From UBA2279 sp041595875 (lineage in GTDB: Bacteria; Actinomycetota; Coriobacteriia; Anaerosomatales; Anaerosomataceae): a DNA stretch of 64,000 bases. Positions 9,103-18,352 of this stretch are shown here, one piece after another. The notes beneath the pieces are model-generated. The model searched no databases. It worked only from the letters and a program-made list of their open reading frames with translations, and had not been told where the DNA came from. The stretch's first letter is position 1. Each line of letters starts with the position of its first letter. The position numbers and the translations under genes are program-made. The stretch spans positions 1-64,000 of the forward strand of contig JBFHJN010000005.1 in the NCBI GenBank assembly GCA_041595875.1, given 5' to 3'.

Positions 9103-9771
9103 CTACGCGTCTTCCTCTTCGGCCAAACGCGTGCGCGTAACGGAAAGAACCGAACCGCCGGTTCCGGACCGCTGGAACGCTGCCATGACAAGGGACTCCG
9201 GGCGTAATGAGCCTCGATCACCCATGCGCGTCGTGACCTCCACGACGGTCTGCCCGTTCGATGTTCTCACCTTCGGCTCCTTCGGGAGCGTGCTGGCAAG
9301 ATCAAAAACCTTCTGCTTCCCCTTGTGCTCGACAACGAGCTCACCAGCCTTGACCAACGCGTCGAGAGAACCTTGCTGGTCCTCTACCGAGACACCTCCT
9401 ACAGTCACGACGTCATACGTTGCTATCGTCAGCGACGCCGCCAGTGACGGCGCGCGGAGTGCCACATAACAAGCATCCAGGGGCGCAACGTCTACCGAGG
9501 ATGACGATCTGAGCCTCTCAAGCGCCTCGCCTGCGGGAACATACTCCCGGAGCCATACATCGAAGCGCTCACATGTACTGCCGGTCCCTACCGGCAACGC
9601 GGGCCCGAAAGCGACCTTCATCTTAGGATTGAACCCCTGAGTCACAGCATACGGCAAACCCGCCCGTCGTGCAGCGCGTTCACACGCGGTAGTGAGCTCC
9701 AAGTGAGACAGGAACCGCAATCTGCCCGCTTTGGGGTAGGTTATGCGCAGCCGGAACAGTCCCTCACTCAC
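9103..9771 (-). CDS. DUF2344 (TIGR03936-type) radical-SAM-linked protein
   Basis: 222 residues from GTG 9771, whose first nine bases overlap the preceding radical SAM gene; a GTG at 9780 is also possible, and the family's start (FRLRITYPKAGRLRFLSHLE) supports either. The open frame runs further upstream but is the shadow of the radical SAM gene. TIGR03936 proteins are found fused to, or beside, TIGR03960 radical SAM proteins, as here. The biochemical role is not established; the constant link to RNase E/G and ribosomal genes suggests RNA modification, which is inference. Confidence 0.85.
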   Translation of the reverse strand: MSEGLFRLRITYPKAGRLRFLSHLELTTACERAARRAGLPYAVTQGFNPKMKVAFGPALPVGTGSTCERFDVWLREYVPAGEALERLRSSSSVDVAPLDACYVALRAPSLAASLTIATYDVVTVGGVSVEDQQGSLDALVKAGELVVEHKGKQKVFDLASTLPKEPKVRTSNGQTVVEVTTRMGDRGSLRPESLVMAAFQRSGTGGSVLSVTRTRLAEEEDA

Positions 9772-11605
9772 GGGACTCACCACCCAAGATGACATCGACG
9801 CCGAGCGTGGGACACACGCCGCACCCTGTGCACTCGTCAAACGTGCAATCAGGCGTTGTGATCGCCTCACTCGCGCGCTCACGCTCGATGCGCAGGAACT
9901 CCGAGGACAATCCGGTCTGGATATGGTCCCACGGCAGCTTCTCATCGAACTCGCGTACGCGTGAAGCGATGCTCAACGGATCGACTCCGCAGGCGTCGAA
10001 CGCTTCTCGCCATCTGCCGAGAGAGAACTCCTCGGTCCAGGCGTCGTAGCAGGCGCCCGCACGCCATGCATGCTCGATGACATCGGCGATCTCTCGCCCG
10101 CCTCTGGCCATGACGCCCTCAAGAAACGACACCTCGGGGTCATGCCAGGACAGGTCGACGCCCCGCTTGGGCATACTGTCGCGCAGCACCGACTGGCGTC
10201 TGCGCACCTCATCCAGCGTGATCTGCGCATCCCACTGGAACGGAGTGTGCGCCTTGGGGACGAAGGTAGCCACTGATACGCCTATGCGGATCCCGCCACG
10301 CTGTGCCGGCGGTACCGACTCCTTTGCGGCCTCCTGGACCTTGCGTACAAGCGCACTGATTCCCTCGATGTCGGCGTCCGTCTCGGTGGGAAGCCCGATC
10401 ATGAAGTAGAGCTTGATGCGATGCCAGCCTGCCGAGAAGGCCTTCCGGACCGTGCCCAGCAAGTCCTCCTCGGTCACGTTCTTGTTGATGACGTCACGCA
10501 TCCGCTGTGTGCCGGCTTCCGGAGCGAAGGTGAGCCCCGTCTTGCGACCTCCACCCAGCAGCCGTGCGATCTCCACAGAGAACGCGTCCACTCGCAACGA
10601 CGGCAGCGAGACCGTCACGCCCGTCCCTTCCAGCCGTCGGGAGAGCCTGCGCAGCACCTCTTCGAGCTGAGAGTGGTCCGCGCTGGAGAGCGACGTGAGC
10701 GAGACCTCCTCATGACCGGTGCACTCCAGACCCGCAAGCACGTCCCGGACGATGGTGTCTGCGGTACGCTCACGCACAGGACGATAGACCATGCCGGCCT
10801 GACAGAAGCGACAACCGCGAGAGCAGCCCCGCAAGACCTCCACGGTCACGCGGTCATGCACCACGTCCATGAACGGCACCACGGGGCATACCGGCGACCT
10901 GACCATCCCGAGGTCGTCCAGCAGCCGCTTGGTCACCCGGGCGGGTGCCGTGCCCAGAGAAACGGCCGATCCTGAATCAGTCGAGTACAACGAGGGGACG
11001 TAGACTCCCTCGACTCTTGCAAGCGCCGAGAGGATCTCATCACGCGATGCTCCTGATGCCTTCGCAGCACGATGCACCGAGACGATCTGCCCGACGGCAT
11101 GCTCGCCGTCACCGATCAGGATCGCATCGAAGAACGCCGCGACCGGTTCGGGATTGTAGGCACAAGGGCCGCCGCCGATGACAAGCGGATCTGAGGCAGT
11201 CCTGTCGGCAGCGCGCAACGGGATACGTGAAAGATCGAGGATCTCGAGGATGTTGGAGTAGGTCAACTCATAGGGCAACGTGATGCCCACAAGGTCCATC
11301 TCGGACAGGGGGCTACATGACTCCAGCGTGAACAGCGGGACATCGTTGTGGCGCATCTGCTCGGCCATGTCTCGCCATGGCAGGAATGCCCGCTCCGGCG
11401 CCACTCCGGGGATAGCCGCAAGGCACTGATAGAGGATCCCTATGGCCTGATTGGCCATGCCCAGTTCATATGCATCCGGATAGACAAGAGCGGCATGGTA
11501 CTCCGCATCATCTATGTGCAGTGCTCCCCACTCGCGGTCGATGTAGCGCGCGGGGCGTTCGACCGATGCCAGCAACGGCTCGATCCGTGGCCACAGATCA
11601 CTCAA
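9764..11605 (-). CDS. B12-binding-like radical SAM protein, TIGR03960 family
   Basis: 613 residues from TTG 11605. GGAG seven bases before this TTG decides the start, and the first 8 bases overlap the upstream gene's stop. The N-terminal part has a cobalamin-binding-like fold (ALVYPDAYELGMAN, GGGPCAYNPEP). The radical SAM core has CSRGCRFCQAG (CxxxCxxC for the 4Fe-4S cluster), followed by TFAPEAGTQRMRD. A second cysteine group near the C-terminus (CTFDECTGCGVC) could hold another metal site. Function unproven; partner of the downstream DUF2344 gene. Confidence 0.88.
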   Translation of the reverse strand: MSDLWPRIEPLLASVERPARYIDREWGALHIDDAEYHAALVYPDAYELGMANQAIGILYQCLAAIPGVAPERAFLPWRDMAEQMRHNDVPLFTLESCSPLSEMDLVGITLPYELTYSNILEILDLSRIPLRAADRTASDPLVIGGGPCAYNPEPVAAFFDAILIGDGEHAVGQIVSVHRAAKASGASRDEILSALARVEGVYVPSLYSTDSGSAVSLGTAPARVTKRLLDDLGMVRSPVCPVVPFMDVVHDRVTVEVLRGCSRGCRFCQAGMVYRPVRERTADTIVRDVLAGLECTGHEEVSLTSLSSADHSQLEEVLRRLSRRLEGTGVTVSLPSLRVDAFSVEIARLLGGGRKTGLTFAPEAGTQRMRDVINKNVTEEDLLGTVRKAFSAGWHRIKLYFMIGLPTETDADIEGISALVRKVQEAAKESVPPAQRGGIRIGVSVATFVPKAHTPFQWDAQITLDEVRRRQSVLRDSMPKRGVDLSWHDPEVSFLEGVMARGGREIADVIEHAWRAGACYDAWTEEFSLGRWREAFDACGVDPLSIASRVREFDEKLPWDHIQTGLSSEFLRIERERASEAITTPDCTFDECTGCGVCPTLGVDVILGGESRE

Positions 11606-12563
11606 GGGAGTTCTCCGTCTCGACCACGACCACCCCGGGCTCCGGCTGGACCTCGACAGCACCGGGCAGCTCACCGGGGCCCTGGTGTCCGGGCAAGTGC
11701 TCTACAGCCCGTTCTTTCAGCTTGGAGGCCACCTGCATCATGTCAGCGCCCTCGTCGAAGTACGCGACTGCGGCCTTGCCCATAGCCATGGTCCCTGCAT
11801 AGCCGATGCCACCCTTTACCGCCCAGCCCATGACAGGGACAGCAGTGAGCATCTGACGCGCAACCGCACGCAACGTGAACCCGCCGCCGACGATGACTGC
11901 AAGCTCCTTGATGCGGTCGGCGCCGAGCTTCTCGCCGTATGCGGCAGCGATCTGCAGCAACATCTTGGCCTGGTTCGCCGTCATGATCGGCATGTCGGCA
12001 CCCGGGAATATCGCGACCGCGCCGACAAGGCCGTTCTGCCACGCGGTCGTCTTGACGGCCTCATCGGCCACCGCACGACGCATGAACGGGAAGTTGTGCG
12101 CCAGCGCCAGCCTCTTGGACGCGAGGGTCTCGGCAAGCCACGCCCCGAGTTCCTCGACGCTTTGGGCAGCGGTCGGCCTGACCACAAGGTCACCAAGCGG
12201 CTGCAGCAGAAGATCCGCCAGCCGGTCGCCGTATTCCTCCTCGCCCATCCCTAGAACCGCGACAGGCGTGTTGGTTTTGCGAAGCATGGTGATGGTATCG
12301 ATAAGGCCCGTGCCGGTACCCGCCACCAATACGGCGGCATCCATTCCGGCCTTCAGATCCAATGCCTTGCCCTGCTCGACGACCTCGACCTGCAGCGTCG
12401 CTCCGCTGGTACGCGGCCGAAGCTGTGCACGCAACTCATCGATCAGCGCATCGGGAGCATCCAACTCGATGAACACCGCGATACCGACCGGCAGTCCCCG
12501 ATCTTGATCGAGGCGCTTGCCTGCCTTCAGCAGGTCTCTCACATCAACAGGCAGTCTCGCCAT
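11598..12563 (-). CDS. DUF697 domain membrane-associated protein
   Basis: 321 residues. A predicted alpha/beta part (about 20-125) precedes a DUF697-type region at about 160-285 with amphipathic and hydrophobic helices (VKGGIGYAGTMAMGKAAVAY is the family signature). The acidic, valine-rich tail ends at residue 321. DUF697 also occurs in YcjF-type GTPase partners, but no GTPase motif is visible here. Placement between rodA and the radical SAM gene suggests a cell-envelope role, without direct proof. Confidence 0.75.
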   Translation of the reverse strand: MARLPVDVRDLLKAGKRLDQDRGLPVGIAVFIELDAPDALIDELRAQLRPRTSGATLQVEVVEQGKALDLKAGMDAAVLVAGTGTGLIDTITMLRKTNTPVAVLGMGEEEYGDRLADLLLQPLGDLVVRPTAAQSVEELGAWLAETLASKRLALAHNFPFMRRAVADEAVKTTAWQNGLVGAVAIFPGADMPIMTANQAKMLLQIAAAYGEKLGADRIKELAVIVGGGFTLRAVARQMLTAVPVMGWAVKGGIGYAGTMAMGKAAVAYFDEGADMMQVASKLKERAVEHLPGHQGPGELPGAVEVQPEPGVVVVETENSLE

Positions 12564-12592
12564 GTCATATCATCCCCTCTTAGGCAGACGGA

Positions 12593-13735
12593 TCAGGTTC
12601 CGTAGCGGCGGGACCATACTGACAAGAGCATGCCCACCGCACCCAGGTTAGTGACCATCGCAGAGCTCCCGAAGCTCATGAACGGCAACGGGATGCCGGT
12701 GATCGGCATCATGCCGATCGTCATGCCAATGTTCTCCAGTATCTGGAACGACCACATACTGATGATACCCGCACAGATGAGTGCTCCATACAAGTCGCGT
12801 GAAGATGTTGAGATCGCCAGAGCGCTGATGAGCAACGCCAGATACAGACCCAGAAGCAGCACCGCACCGGTGAAGCCGAGTTCCTCCCCTAGCACCGCGA
12901 ATATGAAGTCGGTATGACGCTCGGGCAGGAAGTTGAGATTGGACTGTGTTCCTGCGGCAAGTCCCTTACCGGAAACGCCACCTGAACCCACAGCGATCTT
13001 GGACTGAGCGAGGTTGTAGCCGGCCCCTTGGGGGTCGCGAGTGTTGTCGATGAACACCAGCAGCCGGTCCTTCTGGTAATCCTTGAGCGCGACATCCTCG
13101 CCGGCCATGTTGTCCAGGGCGGTATCGAGCAACAGGATACCCCCGACGGCGACAACGGCCGCCAGACCGAAGATCAGGAACCATCTCCCCTTCATACCGC
13201 CCACAAGAAGCATACCTGCGGCGATAGCGACGAAGACGAGGCCGGTACCGAGGTCCGGCTGCATCAAGATGAGGACGAGCGCCAGACCCATATAGGAGAT
13301 GACACGCAAGACGTCCCGTGGTTTGTCGATACGGCCCTTGTACTCGGAGACCACCGCAGCCATGACCGCGATGAAGATGAGCTTCGCGGGCTCAGACGGC
13401 TGGAACAGACGGACTCCGAACAGCTGCAGCCAGGACGTCGCGCCACCTGCCTCATATCCCAGACCAGGGATACGTGGACTGATGAGCAGGATGCAGAGCC
13501 CCACAAGCAAGGGTCCCATCCAATGCTTCAGAACCTTGTAGTCGAGCGCCCAGGCCACTACCAGGGGCACGAGGCCGACAGCGATTCCCACGAGCTGACG
13601 GGTCAGCATTCCGCTGCCCATGCCTGTGGTCGCCGAAGAGACCATGACAGATCCATAGATCAGCAGCGCGACCGTCCAGATCACCAGCGGCAGGTTCACC
13701 GCGTTTCGGAAACGTGTATATGGGGTCTTGTCCAC
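12593..13735 (-). CDS. rodA: Rod-shape SEDS glycosyltransferase RodA
   Basis: 380 residues, ten hydrophobic segments. SEDS motifs are visible: SWLQLFGVRLFQPSEPAK, the large loop region NLAQSKIAVGSGGVSGKG, ERHTDFIFAVLGEELGF, and PFMSFGSSAM near the end. RodA polymerises lipid II for cell elongation with the transpeptidase PBP2, encoded immediately upstream (mrdA stop two bases away). Confidence 0.97.
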   Translation of the reverse strand: MDKTPYTRFRNAVNLPLVIWTVALLIYGSVMVSSATTGMGSGMLTRQLVGIAVGLVPLVVAWALDYKVLKHWMGPLLVGLCILLISPRIPGLGYEAGGATSWLQLFGVRLFQPSEPAKLIFIAVMAAVVSEYKGRIDKPRDVLRVISYMGLALVLILMQPDLGTGLVFVAIAAGMLLVGGMKGRWFLIFGLAAVVAVGGILLLDTALDNMAGEDVALKDYQKDRLLVFIDNTRDPQGAGYNLAQSKIAVGSGGVSGKGLAAGTQSNLNFLPERHTDFIFAVLGEELGFTGAVLLLGLYLALLISALAISTSSRDLYGALICAGIISMWSFQILENIGMTIGMMPITGIPLPFMSFGSSAMVTNLGAVGMLLSVWSRRYGT

Positions 13736-13737
13736 TA

Positions 13738-15660
13738 CTACCTCGACTCATCCACGGTATGGACCTGCTCGATCTCCAGCCCGAACAGCTGAGAGAGGAT
13801 CTGGCGTGCCGCCGGACCCGCCACGGAGCCGCCGTGACCACCCTGCTCCACGATCACAGCCACGGCGTACTTCGGGTCCTCTGCCGGAGCATACGCAGCG
13901 AACCAGGCGTAGTCGTCTTTGTTGGCCACCTGGGCCGTGCCCGTCTTACCCGCGACAGTGATGTCGAATCCCCGGAAGACACCCAGACCCGTCCCCTCGG
14001 TGGTGACGTCAACCAGGGCCCGGTGCATGACCGCGAGGCTTGACTCGGACACACCGGTCTCATAGGCAACGGTAGGCTCGTACACAGTGGACTCCTCACC
14101 GACTCCGGGGAGCACCTCGAGCATCACATGCGGCGTCATGACCGTGCCGCCGTTGCCGATCGCTCCATATACCGAGGCGATCTGCAGTGGCGAGGTCAGC
14201 AAGTCGCCCTGGCCGATGGCCATGTTGACGGTATCGCCGGGCAGCCACATCTGGTACTCGGGGTAGTCCTCGTTGAAATCAGCCTTCCACTCCGCGTCAG
14301 GGACGCGCCCTTTGACCTCACCCGGAAGATCGATCCCGAGCTTCGAGCCCAGACCGAAGCTGCGCGCCATCGCCTGCAGCTCCTCTTCTTTGCGCTTGTA
14401 GAACTCATAGCCGATCTCGTAGAAGACGACGTCGCAGGACTGCTCGATGCCGGACCTGAACGATATCGTGCCGTGCCCGGAATGGTTCCAGCACCATTTC
14501 GGCCACTGCTCGCCCATCTCGGTCCATTTGCCGGAACACGTGTACGTCTTGTTCTCGTAGGTGACGTCGGCCTCAAGACCGGCAAGCCCCGTGATCGCCT
14601 TGAAAGTCGATGCAGGAGGATAGGCCGACATGATCGCCCGGTTGGTAAGGGGATACTCGCTGGCCTCGTCGGTGAGATCTTCCCACTGATCTGTGGATAT
14701 GGAGCCTAGGAAGATCGAAGGATCGTATGTGGGGGCGCTGGCCATGGCGATGACCTCACCGGTAGTGAGATCCAAGACGACCGCAGCACCGGCCTTTGCG
14801 TCATCAAAATCCTGACTGTGAGCCTCGGCGATGGCATCGACAAGCGCCTTCTCCGCTACACGCTGGACCTCGATGTCCAGGGTGAGCTTTATGTCCCGGC
14901 CCGGAACCGCCGCCTGTTCGCTCACGACGCTCTGAGCCTTGCCGGAGGCGTTGACCTCGATCCGACGCCAGCCCTTATCGCCCTGCAAGACATTCTCGTA
15001 CTGAGCCTCGACGCCGGTCTTGCCCACGATGTCGCCAAGCTCATAGCCCGCAGACGAATCGCTCTCGGTGAACTCCTTGTCGGATATCTCGCCCGTATAC
15101 CCCAACAGGTGAGCGGCCAGATCGCCCTGCGGATACTCGCGAACCGCGATCTCATCGACTTCAACGGCCGGGAACTCGGTTTGCCTCTCGGCAAGCTGAG
15201 AGACCACGTCGATGGGCACGTCCACAGCGACGACCCTGGAGCGTAGCGCCTCCACGCGGGTATCCGAGACTTTCTCCCACACCTCGGAGGCGGTCATGCC
15301 AAGAAGGTCGGCGAGAGGACCGAAACGCTCCTCGATCTCGCTCTTGGTGGGGTCATCGGCAGTATCGGAGTTCTGCGAGCGGATCAGGAGCAGCCTGACA
15401 GTGTCTTCTGAAGGATCGACGCTCACAGCGAGCGCGGCCCGGTTGGTCACGAGCGCAACGCCGTTGCGGTCGTAGATCTCACCGCGCGGTGCGTCTATGG
15501 ATATCTCGCGGACGCGGTTGTTCTCGGCCTTGGCGGCATACGCGTCACCCTGCAAGACCTGCATCGTCCACAAACGTACGAACAACGAGGCGAGCATGAT
15601 GACGACGATTATGCCGAGAGCCGCGAAACGCGACTTGAGTTCTTGGCGATAGGTACTCAT
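13738..15660 (-). CDS. mrdA: Penicillin-binding protein 2 (elongation transpeptidase)
   Basis: 640 residues. One N-terminal membrane segment (about 13-33), a pedestal/dimerisation domain, then the transpeptidase domain with STFK (active serine), SCD (the SxN-equivalent of PBP2 proteins) and KTGTAQ. It cross-links peptidoglycan with RodA. The order mreBCD-mrdA-rodA is the classical rod-shape operon. Confidence 0.96.
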   Translation of the reverse strand: MSTYRQELKSRFAALGIIVVIMLASLFVRLWTMQVLQGDAYAAKAENNRVREISIDAPRGEIYDRNGVALVTNRAALAVSVDPSEDTVRLLLIRSQNSDTADDPTKSEIEERFGPLADLLGMTASEVWEKVSDTRVEALRSRVVAVDVPIDVVSQLAERQTEFPAVEVDEIAVREYPQGDLAAHLLGYTGEISDKEFTESDSSAGYELGDIVGKTGVEAQYENVLQGDKGWRRIEVNASGKAQSVVSEQAAVPGRDIKLTLDIEVQRVAEKALVDAIAEAHSQDFDDAKAGAAVVLDLTTGEVIAMASAPTYDPSIFLGSISTDQWEDLTDEASEYPLTNRAIMSAYPPASTFKAITGLAGLEADVTYENKTYTCSGKWTEMGEQWPKWCWNHSGHGTISFRSGIEQSCDVVFYEIGYEFYKRKEEELQAMARSFGLGSKLGIDLPGEVKGRVPDAEWKADFNEDYPEYQMWLPGDTVNMAIGQGDLLTSPLQIASVYGAIGNGGTVMTPHVMLEVLPGVGEESTVYEPTVAYETGVSESSLAVMHRALVDVTTEGTGLGVFRGFDITVAGKTGTAQVANKDDYAWFAAYAPAEDPKYAVAVIVEQGGHGGSVAGPAARQILSQLFGLEIEQVHTVDESR

Positions 15661-15718
15661 ACAGAGAGACTCCCGGGGGCAGACATCCCCTGACGGTCAC
15701 CGACAGGCCGGCGACCTA

Positions 15719-16231
15719 TCATGCTAACCGACGGAACGACTTCATGGACTGGTCAGACCGCAAGAAGCGCGCCAACCAGGGGTAGAGCAACAGAGCCAGC
15801 ACGGTGTTGTAGATGCCTCTGGGAAGCACCACGGTCCACAGCGAACGCCAGAACTCGGGAGCCGACCCGATCACCTGCAATACGATGAGATAGGACAGCT
15901 CGGCCAGCACACCGGCCACGATCGCAACGGTGAACGGCATCAGCCAGCCCTCGGCAAAGAGGTTCTCCTGGAGCAGGCCGGCGAGGTATCCGACAATCAC
16001 GAGGACCAGAGCCCATGCTCCCACAGGCGACGTACCGAGTAGATCAAGCATCAGCCCGGCCGCAAAGCCCGAGACGGCACCCGCCTGCGGGCCCTCCACG
16101 ATGGCAAGGGTGATGACCACCAGGACCGGGAAGCTTGGAACAGCGCCGAACAGCGCCAGATGAGGCGCGAGCATCACCTGAGCGATAAGGGCGGCGAGAA
16201 TGGCGCCGGCTGTGATCCAGAATCGTCTCAT
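15719..16231 (-). CDS. mreD: Rod-shape-determining protein MreD
   Basis: 170 residues with about five hydrophobic segments and little sequence conservation, as usual for MreD. Identified by length, hydropathy (GAVPSFPVLVVITLAIVEGP) and position between mreC and mrdA. Its start overlaps the mreC stop by four bases. Confidence 0.9.
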   Translation of the reverse strand: MRRFWITAGAILAALIAQVMLAPHLALFGAVPSFPVLVVITLAIVEGPQAGAVSGFAAGLMLDLLGTSPVGAWALVLVIVGYLAGLLQENLFAEGWLMPFTVAIVAGVLAELSYLIVLQVIGSAPEFWRSLWTVVLPRGIYNTVLALLLYPWLARFLRSDQSMKSFRRLA

Positions 16232-17091
16232 TCGACACTCCCCTCATCGACGTCGGTGTCCAGTACCGCGCCCACCAGCACGAGCACTTCTTCGACCTGC
16301 GCGATCGGAACACGCGACGTCACCGTGATGCGCGGGAAAAGCTCTCCTCGGCGCTCCTCGACAGACGTCACATCTCCGATCACAAGACCTTGCGGGTAGA
16401 CGCCGCCCAGCCCGGAGGTCAGGATCACATCTCCCTGGACAGGCTTCTCCTCGGAAGATACGAACTCAAGCGTCAAACCGCCTTCGATAGACCCCTCAAC
16501 GACCCCGGGGACGCGTGTCGACTGGATCAGAGCAGCTACGCCGCTCCGCTGGTCCGTGATCAGAACCACCTTGGCCGAGTTCTTCGACACCTCGAGCACC
16601 TGGCCGACAAGCCCCTGCGCGGCAAGCACCGGCATCCCGGGTTCGACGCCATCAGCAGAGCCCCGGTCGATGGTGATGACGCCTTCCCATGAACTCGTGG
16701 GACGACCGATGATACGGGCGCCCAGTGTGGTGAGCTTGCGCTCCTCGGCAAACGCGACCAATTCACGGAGCCGCTCGTTCTCCTGACGCGCCTCCTCCAA
16801 TTCGGCCAACCGCGCAAGCAGCTCATCGTTCTGAGCCTCGAGCGACTCGAGATCCTCTCTGGATATCGAAAGATCAGAGAACCACGAGCCGACCGCGGTG
16901 AAGGGCGAGACTATGGCGTTTCCCGCACGCTCGAACGGGGCAGTGACCTCAAGCATCCCCGAGCGCAGCTTGTGGATGGGCCCGCTGTCGCCCTCGCGAA
17001 AATAGACCGTCACCAATGCCAGGGACACGATGATAAGCATTATGAGCAGCAACGGGTTGCCGCGTTTTGGATCCTCCAGAGTGACCTTCAT
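16228..17091 (-). CDS. mreC: Rod-shape-determining protein MreC
   Basis: 287 residues from ATG 17091 (MKVTLEDPKRGNPLLL); longer upstream frames overlap mreB and are rejected. A membrane anchor at about 15-35, a coiled coil at about 70-100 (rich in Glu/Leu), and the beta-rich MreC core with SWEGVITIDRGSADGVEPGM and GVAALIQSTRVPGVVEG. It is a periplasmic-side scaffold linking MreB to PBP2/RodA. Confidence 0.95.
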   Translation of the reverse strand: MKVTLEDPKRGNPLLLIMLIIVSLALVTVYFREGDSGPIHKLRSGMLEVTAPFERAGNAIVSPFTAVGSWFSDLSISREDLESLEAQNDELLARLAELEEARQENERLRELVAFAEERKLTTLGARIIGRPTSSWEGVITIDRGSADGVEPGMPVLAAQGLVGQVLEVSKNSAKVVLITDQRSGVAALIQSTRVPGVVEGSIEGGLTLEFVSSEEKPVQGDVILTSGLGGVYPQGLVIGDVTSVEERRGELFPRITVTSRVPIAQVEEVLVLVGAVLDTDVDEGSVE

Positions 17092-17110
17092 CGCATCCAA
17101 GCCTCCCGGT

Positions 17111-18151
17111 CTAACGTGAGACCGTGAGGACCTTCTTGAGGACGTCGATCTCCTCCAGGGCCATGGCCGATCCGAGTACGACGTTGATGAGTGCATTCTC
17201 CGAGACGTGTACGGGCATTCCTGTCTCATAGCGCAAGCGCTCGTCGAGAGCCCTCAGCAGCGCGCCGCCGCCGGTGAGCACGATGCCGTACTCCATGATG
17301 TCACTGGACAGCTCGGGAGGCGTCTGTTCAAGGGTGCCCTTGATCGCGGCGACGATAGCCGCCGTGGGCTCTTCCACCGCGGTGCGTATCTCCTCGGAGG
17401 AGAGCTGGATCGTACGGGGTAGGCCCGTGAGCAGGTCGCGCCCGCGCACCTCGACATCAAGCTCCTCGGAAAGCGGGAACGCCGAGCCGATCTCGAACTT
17501 GATCTCCTCGGAGGTACGCTCGCCGATAAGGACGTTGTACTCCTTCTTGATGTGAGCGATTATCGCCTCGTCGAACTCGTCTCCACCGATCCTGATCGAC
17601 TGTGCGACCACGATGCCGCCGAGTGAGATGACCGCGACTTCTGTGGTACCGCCGCCGATATCGACGACCATGTTGCCGGTCGGCTCCTGGATGGGCAGAC
17701 CCGCTCCGATAGCCGCCGCCATGGGCTCCTCGATCAGATAGGCGTTGCGAGCACCCGCCTGCATCGTCGCCTCGAACACGGCACGCTTCTCCACCTCGGT
17801 GACGCCCGAAGGCACACACACCACGACGCGGGGCTTGGGCTGCCAGGGGAACCGCTTCACACGGGTCTTGTTGATGAAGTAGCGCAGCATCGCTTCGGTA
17901 ACCTCGAAGTCGGCGATGACGCCGTCTTTCAGCGGCCGGATCGCCACGATGGAGCCGGGGGTACGGCCCAGCATGCGCTTGGCCTCGATGCCCACGGCCA
18001 GTACGCGCTTCGTCTCTTTCTCAACCGCGACAACAGATGGCTCGATAAGCACGATGCCACGGCCACGAACCGACACCAGGGTGTTCGCCGTACCGAGGTC
18101 GACTGCCATGTCGCCGCCCCAGGAATTGAAGAACATATCTACAAGCGACAA
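17111..18151 (-). CDS. mreB: Actin-like cell-shape protein MreB
   Basis: 346 residues from TTG 18151; GAGAGGAG seven bases before this TTG decides the start, while the ATG five codons later has no ribosome-binding site. Actin-fold signatures: DLGTANTLV, EEPMAAAIGAGLP, DIGGGTTEVAV, LTGGGALLRALDERL. It polymerises under the membrane to direct lateral wall growth. First gene of the shape operon; its leader holds a candidate promoter at 18316-18324 and a hairpin followed by T residues at 18215-18249. Confidence 0.97.
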   Translation of the reverse strand: MSLVDMFFNSWGGDMAVDLGTANTLVSVRGRGIVLIEPSVVAVEKETKRVLAVGIEAKRMLGRTPGSIVAIRPLKDGVIADFEVTEAMLRYFINKTRVKRFPWQPKPRVVVCVPSGVTEVEKRAVFEATMQAGARNAYLIEEPMAAAIGAGLPIQEPTGNMVVDIGGGTTEVAVISLGGIVVAQSIRIGGDEFDEAIIAHIKKEYNVLIGERTSEEIKFEIGSAFPLSEELDVEVRGRDLLTGLPRTIQLSSEEIRTAVEEPTAAIVAAIKGTLEQTPPELSSDIMEYGIVLTGGGALLRALDERLRYETGMPVHVSENALINVVLGSAMALEEIDVLKKVLTVSR

Positions 18152-18214
18152 GTCGCTCTCCTCTCGACGCCGCGACTTCTCGCCGCGACCGCTGGGCCCG
18201 TCACATCGGGCATG

Positions 18215-18249
18215 CAAAAGAACGCGCGGCAACTGACCGCTGCCGCGCG
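18215..18249 (-). terminator. Hairpin with T tail in the mreB leader
   Basis: Minus strand: a perfect 9-bp GC stem (CGCGCGGCA paired with TGCCGCGCG), a 9-base loop, then TTCTTTT. It could end radC transcription (stop at 18353) or act as an attenuator in front of mreB. Confidence 0.6.
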
Positions 18250-18315
18250 GTCGCATCCGCACATCGCGGCAAGTTTAGCACAGCACGCGGCTGAACCCGG
18301 TCAGAGCCCGGCACC

Positions 18316-18324
18316 AGTATAGCA
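18316..18324 (-). promoter_or_regulatory. Candidate extended -10 promoter for mreB
   Basis: Minus strand TGCTATACT: a TGn extension plus TATACT (5/6 to consensus). No good -35 is seen. If used, the leader would be about 160 bases and would contain the hairpin at 18215-18249. Confidence 0.4.
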
Positions 18325-18352
18325 ACACCCCAGGTCGTTGTATGTGTTTGGA

